Positions 16,698-26,630 of a stretch of 64,000 bases of DNA are shown here, piece by piece (position 1 is the stretch's first letter; every line of letters begins with the position of its first letter). A program made the translations under genes and the position numbers. The notes below the pieces were generated by a model. That model ran no database searches and was not told where the DNA came from. It saw nothing but the letters and a program-made list of their open reading frames with translations. The stretch is from assembly GCA_965197405.1 (NCBI GenBank), contig OZ240206.1, positions 496,001 to 560,000 on the forward strand, written 5' to 3'. This DNA comes from G965197405 sp965197405. GTDB taxonomy: Bacteria; Chloroflexota; Dehalococcoidia; Lucifugimonadales; JAGWBF01.

Positions 16698-16903
16698 AAA
16701 GTTTTCCCGCTTCTATATCTAAAGTGGGTAGGCCCCGGGGGCCGGTTTCCGTACCCACTCTACGATTATAGCCTTACCCTGAGCGCTATATCAATCGTTA
16801 TATCAATGCCGACTGATTCGGTGAACCCCGCGCCTCGCTTTCTTGAAGGTGTTAGGGGCCTGTGCTATCATTTCGATACAGGGGCTATACGGGGGAGAAC
16901 TTC

Positions 16904-17419
16904 ATGGCCGCCAGGACGAAGCGAAGAGTAGATGTCAGCGTGTCAGGACCTTTCAGAGACCAGGTATCCAGGTCATGGCTGCGAAGGGTAGGCTCTCACA
17001 CCCTGGACTCGGCCCTGCCCGGGGAATCCTGCCAGCTGAGCCTTGTGATAACGGACGATGATACTATAAAGCGCCTCAACAGCGACTATCGCGGCCTGGA
17101 CGAGATAACGGATGTGCTCTCCTTTTCTACATTTCACCAGGGCCATTGGGAAGGAGAAGGAGAGCCACCCTTTCAGGGCGATGGCGACGTAACCTTTATT
17201 ATGCCTCCCGAGGAGCCTCAACCCCTGGGCGAAGTCATAATCTCCTATCCCCAGGCCGTGCGCCAGGCCAGCCCCGGCCAACCGGACTTGGAGAAGGAGT
17301 TGGCGCTGCTTGTGGTCCACGGGGTGCTGCACCTTCTGGGCTTCGATCACGTGGAGCCGCTGGAGAAGGATGCCATGCAGGCAAAGGAACGAGAAGTCCT
17401 GTCTTATATATTCCCCTAA
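16904..17419 (+). CDS. ybeY: Endoribonuclease YbeY (rRNA maturation factor)
   Basis: 171 residues. The metal-binding signature HGVLHLLGFDH is at 139-149. The segment VITDDDTIKRLNSDYRGLDEITDVLSF is the expected N-terminal half. YbeY processes the 3' end of 16S rRNA and takes part in ribosome quality control, in the cytoplasm. The ATG at 16904 follows GGGGGAG by seven bases and was preferred over an in-frame start 14 codons earlier. An insertion rich in Gly/Glu/Pro (about 79-94) is longer than in many homologues. The gene lies 12 bases before dnaX. Confidence 0.95.
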   Translation: MAARTKRRVDVSVSGPFRDQVSRSWLRRVGSHTLDSALPGESCQLSLVITDDDTIKRLNSDYRGLDEITDVLSFSTFHQGHWEGEGEPPFQGDGDVTFIMPPEEPQPLGEVIISYPQAVRQASPGQPDLEKELALLVVHGVLHLLGFDHVEPLEKDAMQAKEREVLSYIFP

Positions 17420-17431
17420 AGCGGGTGTTCG

Positions 17432-19201
17432 ATGACCTTCCAGGTCTATTACCGCAAGTGGCGTCCTCAGCGTTTCAGAGAGCTAGTCGGCCAGGAGCAC
17501 GTGTCCAGCACCCTGAGACACGCTGTCCAACAGGGGCGGGTGGCCCACTCCTACCTCTTCTGTGGGCCGCGAGGCACCGGCAAGACCAGCACCGCCAGGG
17601 TGCTCGCCAAGGCCGTCAACTGCCTCAACCCGGAGGACGGGGACCCCTGTAACGTCTGCGGTCGCTGCCAGGCGGTGAACGACAGCCGGTTCATGGACCT
17701 CATAGAGCTGGATGCCGCCAGCAACCGGGGTATAGACGAGGTCCGCAACATCAGGGACAGGGTCAACCTTGCCGCGGCGGAAGGCGGGTACAAGGTCTAT
17801 ATCATAGACGAGGCCCACATGCTCACCGAGCACGCCTCCAACGCCTTCCTGAAGACTCTCGAGGAGCCTCCCGCCCACGCTATTTTCATCCTCTGCACGA
17901 CCGAGCCTCACAAGATACTGCCCACCATTATCTCCCGGTGCCAACGCTTCGACTTCCGGCGTCTCATCTCGGAGTCCATCGTTGAGCGACTCAGAAGCAT
18001 CTGCTTGGAGGACGGCGTAGATGCCGATGGAGAGGCTTTGAAGGTCCTCGCCCACTCATCCGGGGGCAGTCTCAGAGACGCTGAGAACCTGTTGGAGCAG
18101 CTTGTGGTGTCCTATGGGAATCACATAAGCGTCCAGGACATGCATGACCTGCTGGGGCTGGGCTGGGGAGAGCAGGCCCTTGAGTTCACCCGCTACCTCC
18201 TTATGGGGAACACCTCGGCATCCCTCTCCACAATCAATCGCGTGGCCTGGGATGGGGGAGACCTGCGGCAACTCCACAGGCAGGCTGTCGAGCTGCTGAG
18301 GGGAGCGCTGATGATATGCTGCGGCTCCAGGGAGTCCCTGGACCTGCCGGATGAGACGGTGAGGGAGCTGGAAGACCTGGCGTCAAAGACATCCACGGCC
18401 AGGGTTATGAAATCGTTGAAACTCCTGGGAGAGGTGAACATGAGATACGACGCCTCTTCCCTTTTACCCCTGGAGCTGGCGGTGGTGGAAGCCTGCATGG
18501 AAGAAGCGCCCCAGGAAGCCTCAAACCGGCCTGCCCCATCCGCACGCCCTCCCGCTAGCTCCCAGCCAACCGGGGAACGGGCAGCGCCCCGCCCGTCCGC
18601 TCCGGCAGGGAGGCCTGACACGCCTTCGACACCCACCAACCCTTCTCCGGGTAGGAGGACCGCAGAAAGCGAGGGCGCTGGCACAATACCGGCCCGGCCA
18701 GCGTCCGACCCTGGCCCTCCCCGTCCTGCGGAGGATGTTCCCGAGGGCCGGAGCAATTCACGACCCGCCACGAAGCCCTGGACAAAGGAGACCAACGGCT
18801 CCCCCGCAACGCCGAGGCCCGAAGCCGAACAATCAGGAGGGCCATTACAGGACCAGTGGGGCGTCCTGGTCAAGACTCTGAGCCGCTACAAAGGCAAACG
18901 CTTCAACATCGGGGCCTTGCTGCGCGATTGCAAGAGCCAGAGCATGGAGGGGGAGACCCTGGTCCTGACCTTTGCCCACCGCTCTCACCTGGAGAGGATG
19001 CAGGAGGAGTTGGATGACCCCCAGGGAATCAGGACGGTGAATGAAGCCCTCTTGAAGACGCTGGGAACATCTTACGAGTTGAGGTTGACCCTTGCGAACG
19101 ACAACGGGGCCGGCAGCGTTCCATCTACCACCCAGAGCCCTCTGGTAAGAGCAGCCCTCAGCATGGGTGCGAGAATAATGGAGGAACGGGAGCAAGCATG
19201 A
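17432..19201 (+). CDS. dnaX: DNA polymerase III subunit gamma/tau
   Basis: 589 residues. Clamp-loader AAA+ ATPase with Walker A GPRGTGKT (45-52), zinc module cysteines 64, 73, 76 and 79, and DEAH Walker B (126-129). SRC motif IISRCQRFDF follows. Domains up to about 365 are the gamma core. A Pro/Ala/Ser/Arg-rich disordered linker (about 370-470) leads to a tau-like C-terminal domain that would contact the polymerase. It loads the sliding clamp during replication. No clear slippery run for a programmed gamma frameshift was spotted. The stop overlaps the next start (ATGA). Confidence 0.97.
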   Translation: MTFQVYYRKWRPQRFRELVGQEHVSSTLRHAVQQGRVAHSYLFCGPRGTGKTSTARVLAKAVNCLNPEDGDPCNVCGRCQAVNDSRFMDLIELDAASNRGIDEVRNIRDRVNLAAAEGGYKVYIIDEAHMLTEHASNAFLKTLEEPPAHAIFILCTTEPHKILPTIISRCQRFDFRRLISESIVERLRSICLEDGVDADGEALKVLAHSSGGSLRDAENLLEQLVVSYGNHISVQDMHDLLGLGWGEQALEFTRYLLMGNTSASLSTINRVAWDGGDLRQLHRQAVELLRGALMICCGSRESLDLPDETVRELEDLASKTSTARVMKSLKLLGEVNMRYDASSLLPLELAVVEACMEEAPQEASNRPAPSARPPASSQPTGERAAPRPSAPAGRPDTPSTPTNPSPGRRTAESEGAGTIPARPASDPGPPRPAEDVPEGRSNSRPATKPWTKETNGSPATPRPEAEQSGGPLQDQWGVLVKTLSRYKGKRFNIGALLRDCKSQSMEGETLVLTFAHRSHLERMQEELDDPQGIRTVNEALLKTLGTSYELRLTLANDNGAGSVPSTTQSPLVRAALSMGARIMEEREQA

Positions 19202-19533
19202 ACAGACAGATGAGGCGGCAGGCTCGACGACAACAGGGCAAACAGCCGGGCGGCCAGGCCCAGCAACCCCTGGCGATGCTCCAGAAGGTCCAGGAAGAGC
19301 TGGAGACGCTCACCGTCGAAGGGAGCGCGGGAGGGGGCGTTGTGAAGGTGATGGTGACCGGCAAGCAGACAGTGGAGTCGGTTGAGATAGCGCCCGAGGC
19401 GTTGGAGGACGTCGAGATGCTCCAGGACCTGGTGACGGCGGCAGTGAACGACGCCCTGAACAAGTCCCAAGAGATGGCTTCCGAGAAGCTCAGCAGCATC
19501 ACCGGCGGGCTGAACCTGCCAGGCCTGACGTAG
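19198..19533 (+). CDS. ybaB: YbaB/EbfC-family nucleoid-associated protein
   Basis: 111 residues. A basic Gln/Arg-rich N-terminus (MRRQARRQQGKQPGGQAQQ) precedes the YbaB fold with VKVMVTGKQTVESVEIAPE. Forms dimers that bind DNA; linked to nucleoid organisation and DNA repair. The start overlaps the dnaX stop by four bases, giving translational coupling. The dnaX-ybaB-recR order is the classical arrangement. Confidence 0.93.
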   Translation: MNRQMRRQARRQQGKQPGGQAQQPLAMLQKVQEELETLTVEGSAGGGVVKVMVTGKQTVESVEIAPEALEDVEMLQDLVTAAVNDALNKSQEMASEKLSSITGGLNLPGLT

Positions 19534-19791
19534 GCCACCTTCTATAAGTCCTGTACATCGTGAGATGCAGCTATGGCAATGATGTTTGAAAAGCTCTCTG
19601 CCCACATGCCGCCTGCGCCTATATAATGTATGGGCAGCGTCTCCTTTTAGATGGTGTGGCAGTGGCAATGACACGAGAGGGGTCGTGGGCAACATGACGC
19701 GCGGAACGACACAGAGGAAACTCAACGACCTGAATAGAAACGCTACCTAATGTATGGTCTAGGTTGACCCTGGCGCTTTGAGGACACCAGC

Positions 19792-20406
19792 ATGAGCACA
19801 GAATACATTCCTGCGGCGGCGCCCCCGCTGGCCCACCTGATACAAGAGCTGAACAAGCTACCGGGGATCGGGCCCAAGAGCGCACAGCGCCTCGCTTACT
19901 ACGTCATCCGGCTGCCCGTCGAGGAAGCTCACGACCTTGCCGAAGCAATCACGGCGGTCAAAGAGAAGATCGTGCTCTGCTCATCATGCCAGAACCTCAC
20001 GGACACCGACCCCTGCTCTCTCTGTACCGACTCCCGACGAGACGCGAGCCAGATTTGCGTCGTGGAGGAACCCCTGGACGTGCTGGCCCTGGAACGGACC
20101 CACTGTCACAGGGGACTCTACCACGTCCTTCACGGCGTGATTTCCCCCATGAACGGCGTCGGCCCTGAAGATTTGAAGCTGAGGGAGCTGGCCCCGCGCC
20201 TGGAGGACGGCTCAGTCAAGGAGGTCATCATAGCCACCAACCCCACCCTGGAGGGCGAGGCCACAGCCATGTACATCCGAAGACATCTGGCCCCTCTGGG
20301 GGTAAAGATGACCCACCTGGCCCGGGGGCTGCCCGTAGGGGGAGACCTGGAATACGCCGATGAGCTGACCTTGAGCCGGGCATTCCAGGGGAGACAGGAG
20401 CTTTAG
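19792..20406 (+). CDS. recR: Recombination protein RecR
   Basis: 204 residues. Helix-hairpin-helix near KLPGIGPKSAQRLAYY, zinc-finger cysteines 63, 66, 75 and 78, then a TOPRIM domain starting at ICVVEEPLDVLALE and a C-terminal Walker B-like strand. With RecO and RecF it loads RecA on gapped DNA. Start ATG at 19792 follows GAGGACACC. A 258-base gap separates it from ybaB, and recO follows three bases after the stop, so recR-recO form a unit. Confidence 0.96.
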   Translation: MSTEYIPAAAPPLAHLIQELNKLPGIGPKSAQRLAYYVIRLPVEEAHDLAEAITAVKEKIVLCSSCQNLTDTDPCSLCTDSRRDASQICVVEEPLDVLALERTHCHRGLYHVLHGVISPMNGVGPEDLKLRELAPRLEDGSVKEVIIATNPTLEGEATAMYIRRHLAPLGVKMTHLARGLPVGGDLEYADELTLSRAFQGRQEL

Positions 20407-20409
20407 CCT

Positions 20410-21189
20410 ATGGCGCGCCCCCGGTCATATAGAAGCGAAGCCCTGGTGCTCAAGTCCGCCCCTCTGGGAGAGGGAGGCCTGATTGTGACCCTTTACACCA
20501 GCGAGACGGGCAAGCTCAGGGCAGTCGCACGCGGGGCGCGCAAACCCACCAGCAAGATGGGCGGGCATCTGGAGCCTCTCAATAGAGTGGAGTTGGCCTT
20601 GACCAGCCATAAGCCGGGCGGAATGGACGTAATAGCCCAGGCCCAGATGATTGAAGGCTTTGCCTCTCTGAAGGCCAATCTGGAAGGAGTTTCCAGGGGA
20701 CTGTATCTCGCGGAGCTAATAGACGGGTTCGGCGAAGAGGGCAATATCAACTCGAAGCTGTACTCCCTCGCGGTAGACGTGCTGCGTTTCCTCAACGATT
20801 CGCCCCAGGTGGAGCTTACCCTGCGCTACTTCGAGCTTCACCTGCTCAAGTGCTCCGGCTTTATGCCGGAGCTATACAGGTGCGTGGAATGCAGGGAGGA
20901 GCTTTCCCAGGACAAGCACCTCTTCAGCCCCGACGCCGGGGGCGCTCTTTGCCTGCGGTGCACCCCCGCAGGCGCCCGCATCCTTCGCTTGTCGGTGGAT
21001 GCCCTCAAGGTCCTGCGCTTCCTGGACAGGACCCGGCCAGGAGAGCTCTCCAGGCTCCACATCAACAGAGGTCTGCAGGAGGAGCTGAAAAGCCTTCTGT
21101 CGGTGACACTGAAATACTGGCTGGATAGAGAAATCCAGTCCAAGACGTTCATGGAGCACCTAGAGCACTCCCGAAGGGCCGGAGTATAA
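20410..21189 (+). CDS. recO: DNA repair protein RecO
   Basis: 259 residues. An N-terminal OB-fold (YRSEALVLKSAPLGEGGLIVTLYTSETGKLRAVARGARK) is followed by a helical domain and a zinc motif with CVECREEL and CLRC. RecO anneals SSB-coated strands and works with RecR. Starts three bases after recR with no clear separate promoter. Length and domain order are normal. Confidence 0.95.
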   Translation: MARPRSYRSEALVLKSAPLGEGGLIVTLYTSETGKLRAVARGARKPTSKMGGHLEPLNRVELALTSHKPGGMDVIAQAQMIEGFASLKANLEGVSRGLYLAELIDGFGEEGNINSKLYSLAVDVLRFLNDSPQVELTLRYFELHLLKCSGFMPELYRCVECREELSQDKHLFSPDAGGALCLRCTPAGARILRLSVDALKVLRFLDRTRPGELSRLHINRGLQEELKSLLSVTLKYWLDREIQSKTFMEHLEHSRRAGV

Positions 21190-21249
21190 ATAGTATAAAT
21201 AAGGAGTGTTTGAGGTCTCCCTCGACACCGGGAGCAGAAGGGGTCTGTA

Positions 21250-22803
21250 GTGTTTAGCAAGGTGTTAATAGCCAATCGCGGGGAAATAGCTTGCAGGGTC
21301 ATACGCGCCTGCCAGAAGCTGGGTATAAAGACAGTCGCCGTTTACTCGGAGGCGGACCGGGATACCCTGCACGTAAGGACAGCCGATGAGGCCTATCTCC
21401 TGGGACCGGCCTCTCCCCAGGAGAGCTACCTCAATATGGCCAGGGTTATAGCCATAGCCAGGATGTCGGGCGCAGACGCCATCCATCCCGGGTACGGCTT
21501 CCTCTCCCAGAATCCCACCTTCGCAAGAGCGTGCCAGGAGGCGGATATACGTTTCGTTGGCCCTTATGCGTATGTCATGGAGAATATGGGAGACAAGCTC
21601 AAGGCGAGGAACCTGGCCCAGAGCGCTGGCATCCCGGTATTGCCCGGCACCAACACGACCATAGACGACTCGCGCGCCACCGCGACAGCCTGGGAGCTTG
21701 GATTTCCGCTGATGGTCAAGGCCACCCAGGGCGGCGGGGGTATCGGCATAAGCATCGTACACTCCCTGGAAGGACTCAACTCCATAATCCAGCAGCAGAG
21801 GTCTCTGGCGAGCAATGCCTTTGGAAGCCCCCACCTTTACTTTGAACGCTATATGCAGGGCGCGTCCCATATAGAGGTGCAGGTGTTGGGAGACGAGCAG
21901 GGCAACCTGGTCCACCTGTTTTCAAGGGACTGCTCGGTCCAGCGGCGCAACCAGAAGATACTGGAAGAGAGCCCCACCCTGAAGCTGACCCCGGAGCAGC
22001 GCTCTCTCCTGTGGGAATACGCGCTGAAGCTGGCAAGGCACATCGGGTACACCAACGCCGGGACCGTGGAGTTCCTGGTGTCCCCGGAGGGGCAGATGTA
22101 CTTCCTGGAAATGAACACCCGGCTCCAGGTGGAGCACGGCGTCACGGAGATGATAACGGGGCTGGATATAGTGGAGCTACAGCTGCGGGTGGCCGCGGGA
22201 GAGCCTTTGCCCATCACCCAGGAGGACGTTCGCGCCCACGGGCACGCCATAGAAGCTCGCATTTACCCCGAAGACCCGGACACTTTCATACCTGCGGCGG
22301 GCTTTATCCACAACTTTCACGAGCCTTCTGGGAAACACGTTCGCGTAGATAGCGCCCTCTTCCCAGGCTACGAAGTGACCACGCACTACGAGTCCCTCCT
22401 GGCAAAGCTAATCTGCTGGGGCGAGACGCGGGAGGAGGCCAGGAAACGCTTGTCCGGGGCGCTGGATATGTTCCGCATCGAAGGTCTTAAGTCCAATATC
22501 CGCGCGCTCAAAGACGTGCTGGCCCACCCCAGCTTCGCAGACGGGACCTATCACACGGGACTCCTGTCCATGATGGCGGCGGCCCCCAAAGGGGCTGGTG
22601 AGACTAAAGCGCATCCCCCAGGCAGGAACGGGAAAGGAGATAAGGAGCTGGCCGCAGCTATTGGAGTGGCCTTGCTTCTGGCCATGAACGGCGATTCGGG
22701 GGGTGCTGGCGGCTTCCACGGCAAGGGCAACGGTTCCTGGAAGCTCTACGGTCGAAGGGAGCAGATGCTCTCCCGCAAGCTAGGGAGCAGGGGTTGGCGA
22801 TAA
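21250..22803 (+). CDS. accC: Biotin carboxylase (AccC/PycA type) with C-terminal extension
   Basis: 517 residues. N-terminal biotin-carboxylase fold, ATP-grasp glycine loop near GGGGIGISIVH, and the EMNTRLQVEHGVTE catalytic region. Carries out ATP-dependent carboxylation of carrier-bound biotin, the first step of acyl-CoA or pyruvate carboxylation. After about residue 445 a low-complexity tail ends in ELAAAIGVALLLAMNG and WKLYGRREQM, reminiscent of hinge regions before biotin domains. GTG start. It overlaps the carrier gene by ten bases. No carboxyltransferase gene is in the window, so the acyl substrate is undetermined. Confidence 0.92.
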   Translation: MFSKVLIANRGEIACRVIRACQKLGIKTVAVYSEADRDTLHVRTADEAYLLGPASPQESYLNMARVIAIARMSGADAIHPGYGFLSQNPTFARACQEADIRFVGPYAYVMENMGDKLKARNLAQSAGIPVLPGTNTTIDDSRATATAWELGFPLMVKATQGGGGIGISIVHSLEGLNSIIQQQRSLASNAFGSPHLYFERYMQGASHIEVQVLGDEQGNLVHLFSRDCSVQRRNQKILEESPTLKLTPEQRSLLWEYALKLARHIGYTNAGTVEFLVSPEGQMYFLEMNTRLQVEHGVTEMITGLDIVELQLRVAAGEPLPITQEDVRAHGHAIEARIYPEDPDTFIPAAGFIHNFHEPSGKHVRVDSALFPGYEVTTHYESLLAKLICWGETREEARKRLSGALDMFRIEGLKSNIRALKDVLAHPSFADGTYHTGLLSMMAAAPKGAGETKAHPPGRNGKGDKELAAAIGVALLLAMNGDSGGAGGFHGKGNGSWKLYGRREQMLSRKLGSRGWR

Positions 22804-23219
22804 GGAGCATCCGGGTCAGGGTCGGGGAGCAGTGGTACACCGTCGAGGTGGAGGACCTCTCCACCTCCCCCGTCAGGGTCACTGTAGAAGGAGAGACCTT
22901 TTACGTAGAGGTAGAGGGTCTACCCCAGGCAAGGCGAAGTCCCGCACAGTCCAGGACTCCCCGGTCGGCGGCTTCCGAAGCCAGAACTCCCACTTTCAGA
23001 GTCTCCGAAAAGGTTATATACTCTCCCATGCCAGGCCGGGTGGTGGCGATAAACGTCAGGCCGGGGGACGCCGTCTCCGCAGGCCAGGAGGTATGCGTGG
23101 TGGAGGCCATGAAGATGGAGCAGAGCATCCACACCTCTCAAGAGGGCGTTATCAAGACGGTGCATATACGGCCCATGGACCAGGTAAGCGCCGACGACCC
23201 ATTGATAGAGTTGGAATGA
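22794..23219 (+). CDS. Biotin carboxyl carrier protein
   Basis: 141 residues. Residues 1-45 form a beta-rich linker domain, 46-70 a Pro/Ser/Arg spacer, and 72-141 the biotinyl domain with EAMKM. Lys107 is the expected biotin attachment site. Shuttles carboxyl-biotin from the upstream carboxylase to a carboxyltransferase. TTG start at 22794 inside the end of the carboxylase gene, with GGGAGCAGGGG upstream, indicating coupled synthesis. Confidence 0.9.
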   Translation: MAIRSIRVRVGEQWYTVEVEDLSTSPVRVTVEGETFYVEVEGLPQARRSPAQSRTPRSAASEARTPTFRVSEKVIYSPMPGRVVAINVRPGDAVSAGQEVCVVEAMKMEQSIHTSQEGVIKTVHIRPMDQVSADDPLIELE

Positions 23220-23298
23220 CTCTATGGACTCCACAAGAATGTTACAATGATGGCCTTGGCCGGGGGCTGTTTCGAGTGCAGTGAAGGAGTGGATGTAG

Positions 23299-26235
23299 AT
23301 GCCTCAAGAATACATACACGTCAAAGGGGCGCGAGAGCACAACCTGAAAAACATTGACGTGACGATTCCGAGGGATAAGCTGGTGGTCATCACCGGCGTT
23401 TCAGGCTCCGGCAAAAGCTCCCTGGCCTTTGACACCATATACGCCGAAGGGCAGCGGAGGTACGTCGAGTCCCTGTCCGCGTACGCTCGCCAGTTTCTGG
23501 GCCGCATGGAGAAGCCCGACGTGGAGTACATCGAGGGCCTCTCTCCCGCCATCTCGATAGACCAGAAAGGCGTCTCCCACAACCCCCGCTCCACGGTGGG
23601 GACCGTCACCGAAGTGTACGACTACCTGCGCCTGCTTTTCGCCCGCGTGGGGCATCCCCACTGCCCCAAGTGCGGGAGGCCCGTGGAAAAGCAGACAGTC
23701 CAGCAGATTGTGGACGCCATCCTCAGCCTGCCCCAGGGCAGTCGGATCATGGTAATGGCGCCAAAGGTCCGCCGCCGCAAGGGAGAACACAAGGAGGTAT
23801 TTGAAGATGCCCAAAAAGCCGGGTTCGTGAGGGTCAGGGTCAATGGCACCATCCACCAGTTGGAGGACGTGGGAGACCTGAAGCTGGACAAAAAGAAATG
23901 GCACTACATTGAGATAGTGGTGGACAGGCTGATAGTAGACGAGGGGATGGAGGTGGGCCGGGTGGCCGACTCGGTGGAGACGGCGCTCAAGAACGGGGAT
24001 GGCGTCGCGCTGGTGGACGTGCAGGGGGGCGAGGAGCTGATTTTCTCCGAGCACTTCGCATGTGTTTACTGCGGCGTCAGCCTTCCCGAGATCGAGCCTC
24101 GCACCTTCAGCTTCAACAGCCCCCACGGGGCGTGCCCCGCTTGTGCGGGCCTCGGTTTCAAGCTGGAGGTGGACCCCGACCTGATTATACCCAACAAAGA
24201 GCTTTCCCTGGGCGAGGGCGCAATAATACCCTGGGTGCGCGCCGGCACCTCGACGGGATGGTACAAGAGTCTCATCGAGTCCGTCGCCAAAGCCTACGAT
24301 TTCTCCACGAAGGTGGCGGTGAAAGACCTGCCCGGCTGGGCGTTGGACCTGCTCCTGTACGGAAACAAGGGTGAGCCTGTGACCATGCGGCACAAGACCC
24401 ACGCAGGCCACGTATACAGCTGGGAGACCAACTTTGAAGGGGTGATACCCAACCTGGAGCGCAGGCATAAAGAGACCGAGTCGGACTACATGCGCAGTGA
24501 GATGGAGCGGTACATGGCAGCGCAGCCGTGCGGCCCGTGCGAGGGCAGGCGTCTGCGGCCCGAGGCCCTGGCTGTTCGGGTCTGCGATGTAGGCGTCATG
24601 GAGGTTTGCGCCCTGACCATAGACAACTCCCTGAAGTGGACTCAGGACATCAGCGCGGAAGGGTCTTCATTTGAAGCTAATGGCGAGGCTAACGGCCAGG
24701 CCAACGGGACGGTCGGCGACGGCAGCAGCAGCGGAGGGGTCATGTCCCCGCGAGAGAAGACCATAGCCTGGCAGATACTCAAGGAGATTGAGGAGCGCCT
24801 CAAGTTCCTGACAAACATCGGGCTGGGCTACCTGACCCTCGACCGCACGGCCCAGACCCTATCGGGCGGTGAAGCCCAGAGGATTCGCCTGGCTACGCAG
24901 ATAGGCTCCGGCCTTACCGGCGTCCTGTACGTGTGCGACGAGCCTACTGTGGGCCTGCACCCGGTGGACGACATCCGCCTCATAGAGACCTTGAAGCGCC
25001 TCCAAGAAGTTGGGAACACCGTCGTCGTCGTGGAGCACGACGAGGCGGTGATGAGGGCCGCGGACTACATCCTGGACCTGGGTCCCGGGGCGGGAGAACA
25101 CGGGGGCAAGGTGGTAGCCACCGGCACTATTGAAGACGTCATGGCCTCTACAGGCTCCATTACCGGCGACTACCTCAGTGGCAGAAGGCAGATTCCCGTG
25201 CCCGCCAAGCGCCGCTACACCAACGGGAAGCACCTGTTGATAAAGGGAGCGCAGGAGAACAACCTCAAAGACGTGGACGCCCAGATTTCCCTGGGGCTTC
25301 TGGTCTGCGTTACCGGGGTCTCCGGCTCCGGCAAGAGCACCCTGGTCTACGAAATCCTGTATAAGAAGCTGGCCCAGCTGCTCTACAGGGGCAAGGACAG
25401 GCCGGGCCGCCATGACACAATCCTGGGTGTGGAGCACATAGACAAGGTGGTGAACATAGACCAGTCACCCATCGGGCGCACGCCCCGCAGCAACCCCGCC
25501 ACCTACACGGGTACTTTCACGCCCGTAAGGGAGCTTTTTTCCTCCCTGCCCGAGGCCAAAGTGCGAGGCTACGCCCCCGGACGGTTCTCTTTCAACGTCC
25601 GGGGAGGGCGCTGCGAGGCCTGCGAGGGTGAGGGACACATCCAGATAGAGATGCAGTTCCTCCCCGACGTGACGGTGCCCTGCGAGGTATGCAAGGGGCA
25701 GCGCTACAACCGCGAGGCGCTGGAGGTGACCTTCAAGGAGAAGAGCATCGCCGACGTGCTGGCTATGACAGTGGACCAGGCCCTCGAGTTCTTCTGGAAC
25801 TTCCCCAAGATACGCTCCAAGCTGGAGACGATGCGGGACGTGGGGCTGGGGTACATCCGCCTGGGACAGCCCGCCACCACCCTCTCCGGCGGTGAGGCGC
25901 AACGAGTGAAGCTCTCCACCGAGCTTTCCCGCAGGGCCACCGGCAAGACTCTGTACATCCTCGACGAGCCTACCACCGGGCTTTCCTTCGAGGACTGCGC
26001 AGCCCTGCTCAGGGTGCTGCACCGGCTTGTTGACGCAGGAAACACCGTAGTGCTCATCGAGCACAACTTGGACGTGATAAAGAACGCCGACTGGATTATA
26101 GACCTGGGCCCCGGCGCAGGAAACAAGGGCGGTTACGTAATCGCCACCGGCACCCCCGAAGAGGTGATGATGTCAGAGGACTCATACACGGGACAGTATT
26201 TGCACAAGGTGCTGAACGGCGCCACAGCACATTAG
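23299..26235 (+). CDS. uvrA: Excinuclease ABC subunit A
   Basis: 978 residues, full-length UvrA: two ABC ATPase modules (Walker A GVSGSGKSS near 33 and GVSGSGKST near 673), signature LSGGEAQR twice, and zinc modules with CPKCG, CVYCG..CPAC and CEAC..CEVC. It recognises damage in nucleotide excision repair, in the cytoplasm with UvrB. A low-complexity insert of about 35 residues (SSFEANGEANGQANGT to SSSGGVMSP) sits ahead of the first signature module. Start ATG with GAAGGAG upstream. It follows the biotin carrier gene by 79 bases. Confidence 0.97.
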   Translation: MPQEYIHVKGAREHNLKNIDVTIPRDKLVVITGVSGSGKSSLAFDTIYAEGQRRYVESLSAYARQFLGRMEKPDVEYIEGLSPAISIDQKGVSHNPRSTVGTVTEVYDYLRLLFARVGHPHCPKCGRPVEKQTVQQIVDAILSLPQGSRIMVMAPKVRRRKGEHKEVFEDAQKAGFVRVRVNGTIHQLEDVGDLKLDKKKWHYIEIVVDRLIVDEGMEVGRVADSVETALKNGDGVALVDVQGGEELIFSEHFACVYCGVSLPEIEPRTFSFNSPHGACPACAGLGFKLEVDPDLIIPNKELSLGEGAIIPWVRAGTSTGWYKSLIESVAKAYDFSTKVAVKDLPGWALDLLLYGNKGEPVTMRHKTHAGHVYSWETNFEGVIPNLERRHKETESDYMRSEMERYMAAQPCGPCEGRRLRPEALAVRVCDVGVMEVCALTIDNSLKWTQDISAEGSSFEANGEANGQANGTVGDGSSSGGVMSPREKTIAWQILKEIEERLKFLTNIGLGYLTLDRTAQTLSGGEAQRIRLATQIGSGLTGVLYVCDEPTVGLHPVDDIRLIETLKRLQEVGNTVVVVEHDEAVMRAADYILDLGPGAGEHGGKVVATGTIEDVMASTGSITGDYLSGRRQIPVPAKRRYTNGKHLLIKGAQENNLKDVDAQISLGLLVCVTGVSGSGKSTLVYEILYKKLAQLLYRGKDRPGRHDTILGVEHIDKVVNIDQSPIGRTPRSNPATYTGTFTPVRELFSSLPEAKVRGYAPGRFSFNVRGGRCEACEGEGHIQIEMQFLPDVTVPCEVCKGQRYNREALEVTFKEKSIADVLAMTVDQALEFFWNFPKIRSKLETMRDVGLGYIRLGQPATTLSGGEAQRVKLSTELSRRATGKTLYILDEPTTGLSFEDCAALLRVLHRLVDAGNTVVLIEHNLDVIKNADWIIDLGPGAGNKGGYVIATGTPEEVMMSEDSYTGQYLHKVLNGATAH

Positions 26236-26270
26236 CCTTCAGTCTTCAGGCCGGGCAGCAACATACCTCA

Positions 26271-26630
26271 TCACAGCGCCGCCGGGCCAAAGGGCCTGGA
26301 ATATTCGAGGCGCTCGTCCACAGGGTTGACGTTCAGGCCGAGGGCCTCCAGAGCACTCGCCCCCAGCAGTGGCATGGGCACACCCATTGAGGCCACAAGA
26401 ATGCCGCCTTCCCTATCCATCAGTCGCAGGTAAGCGACTCCCACCCGGGCTTCTGCCGTTCTGCTATCTGCAAGGACTATTTTTGAAGCTACCGGAAAGG
26501 AAATGCCCAGACCGTCAGCCAGCCCCGGGGGCAGAAAAGTGTAGAAGGAGCCTGTATCCACCAGGAACTCCACCTCTTGCAGGCTGTCTTGCCTCAGACC
26601 TATGTGCGCTTTTACCTTCACCAAGCCCAT
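26271..26630 (-). CDS. Retropepsin-like aspartic protease domain protein
   Basis: 119 residues with a single retropepsin-type domain: active-site LVDTGSFYTFLP (Asp25) and a hydrophobic C-terminal LLGASALEALGL flap/dimer segment. Such bacterial single-domain proteins would be active as dimers; the substrates are unknown. No signal peptide, so it is probably cytoplasmic. Convergent with uvrA, 35 bases apart. Often found as small stand-alone genes in Chloroflexota, Cyanobacteria and Archaea. Confidence 0.85.
   Translation of the reverse strand: MGLVKVKAHIGLRQDSLQEVEFLVDTGSFYTFLPPGLADGLGISFPVASKIVLADSRTAEARVGVAYLRLMDREGGILVASMGVPMPLLGASALEALGLNVNPVDERLEYSRPFGPAAL

Noticed and set aside
17432..19201. 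Programmed frameshift in dnaX
   Set aside because: No A-rich slippery run followed by a hairpin was seen; the single frame encodes a full tau-like protein.
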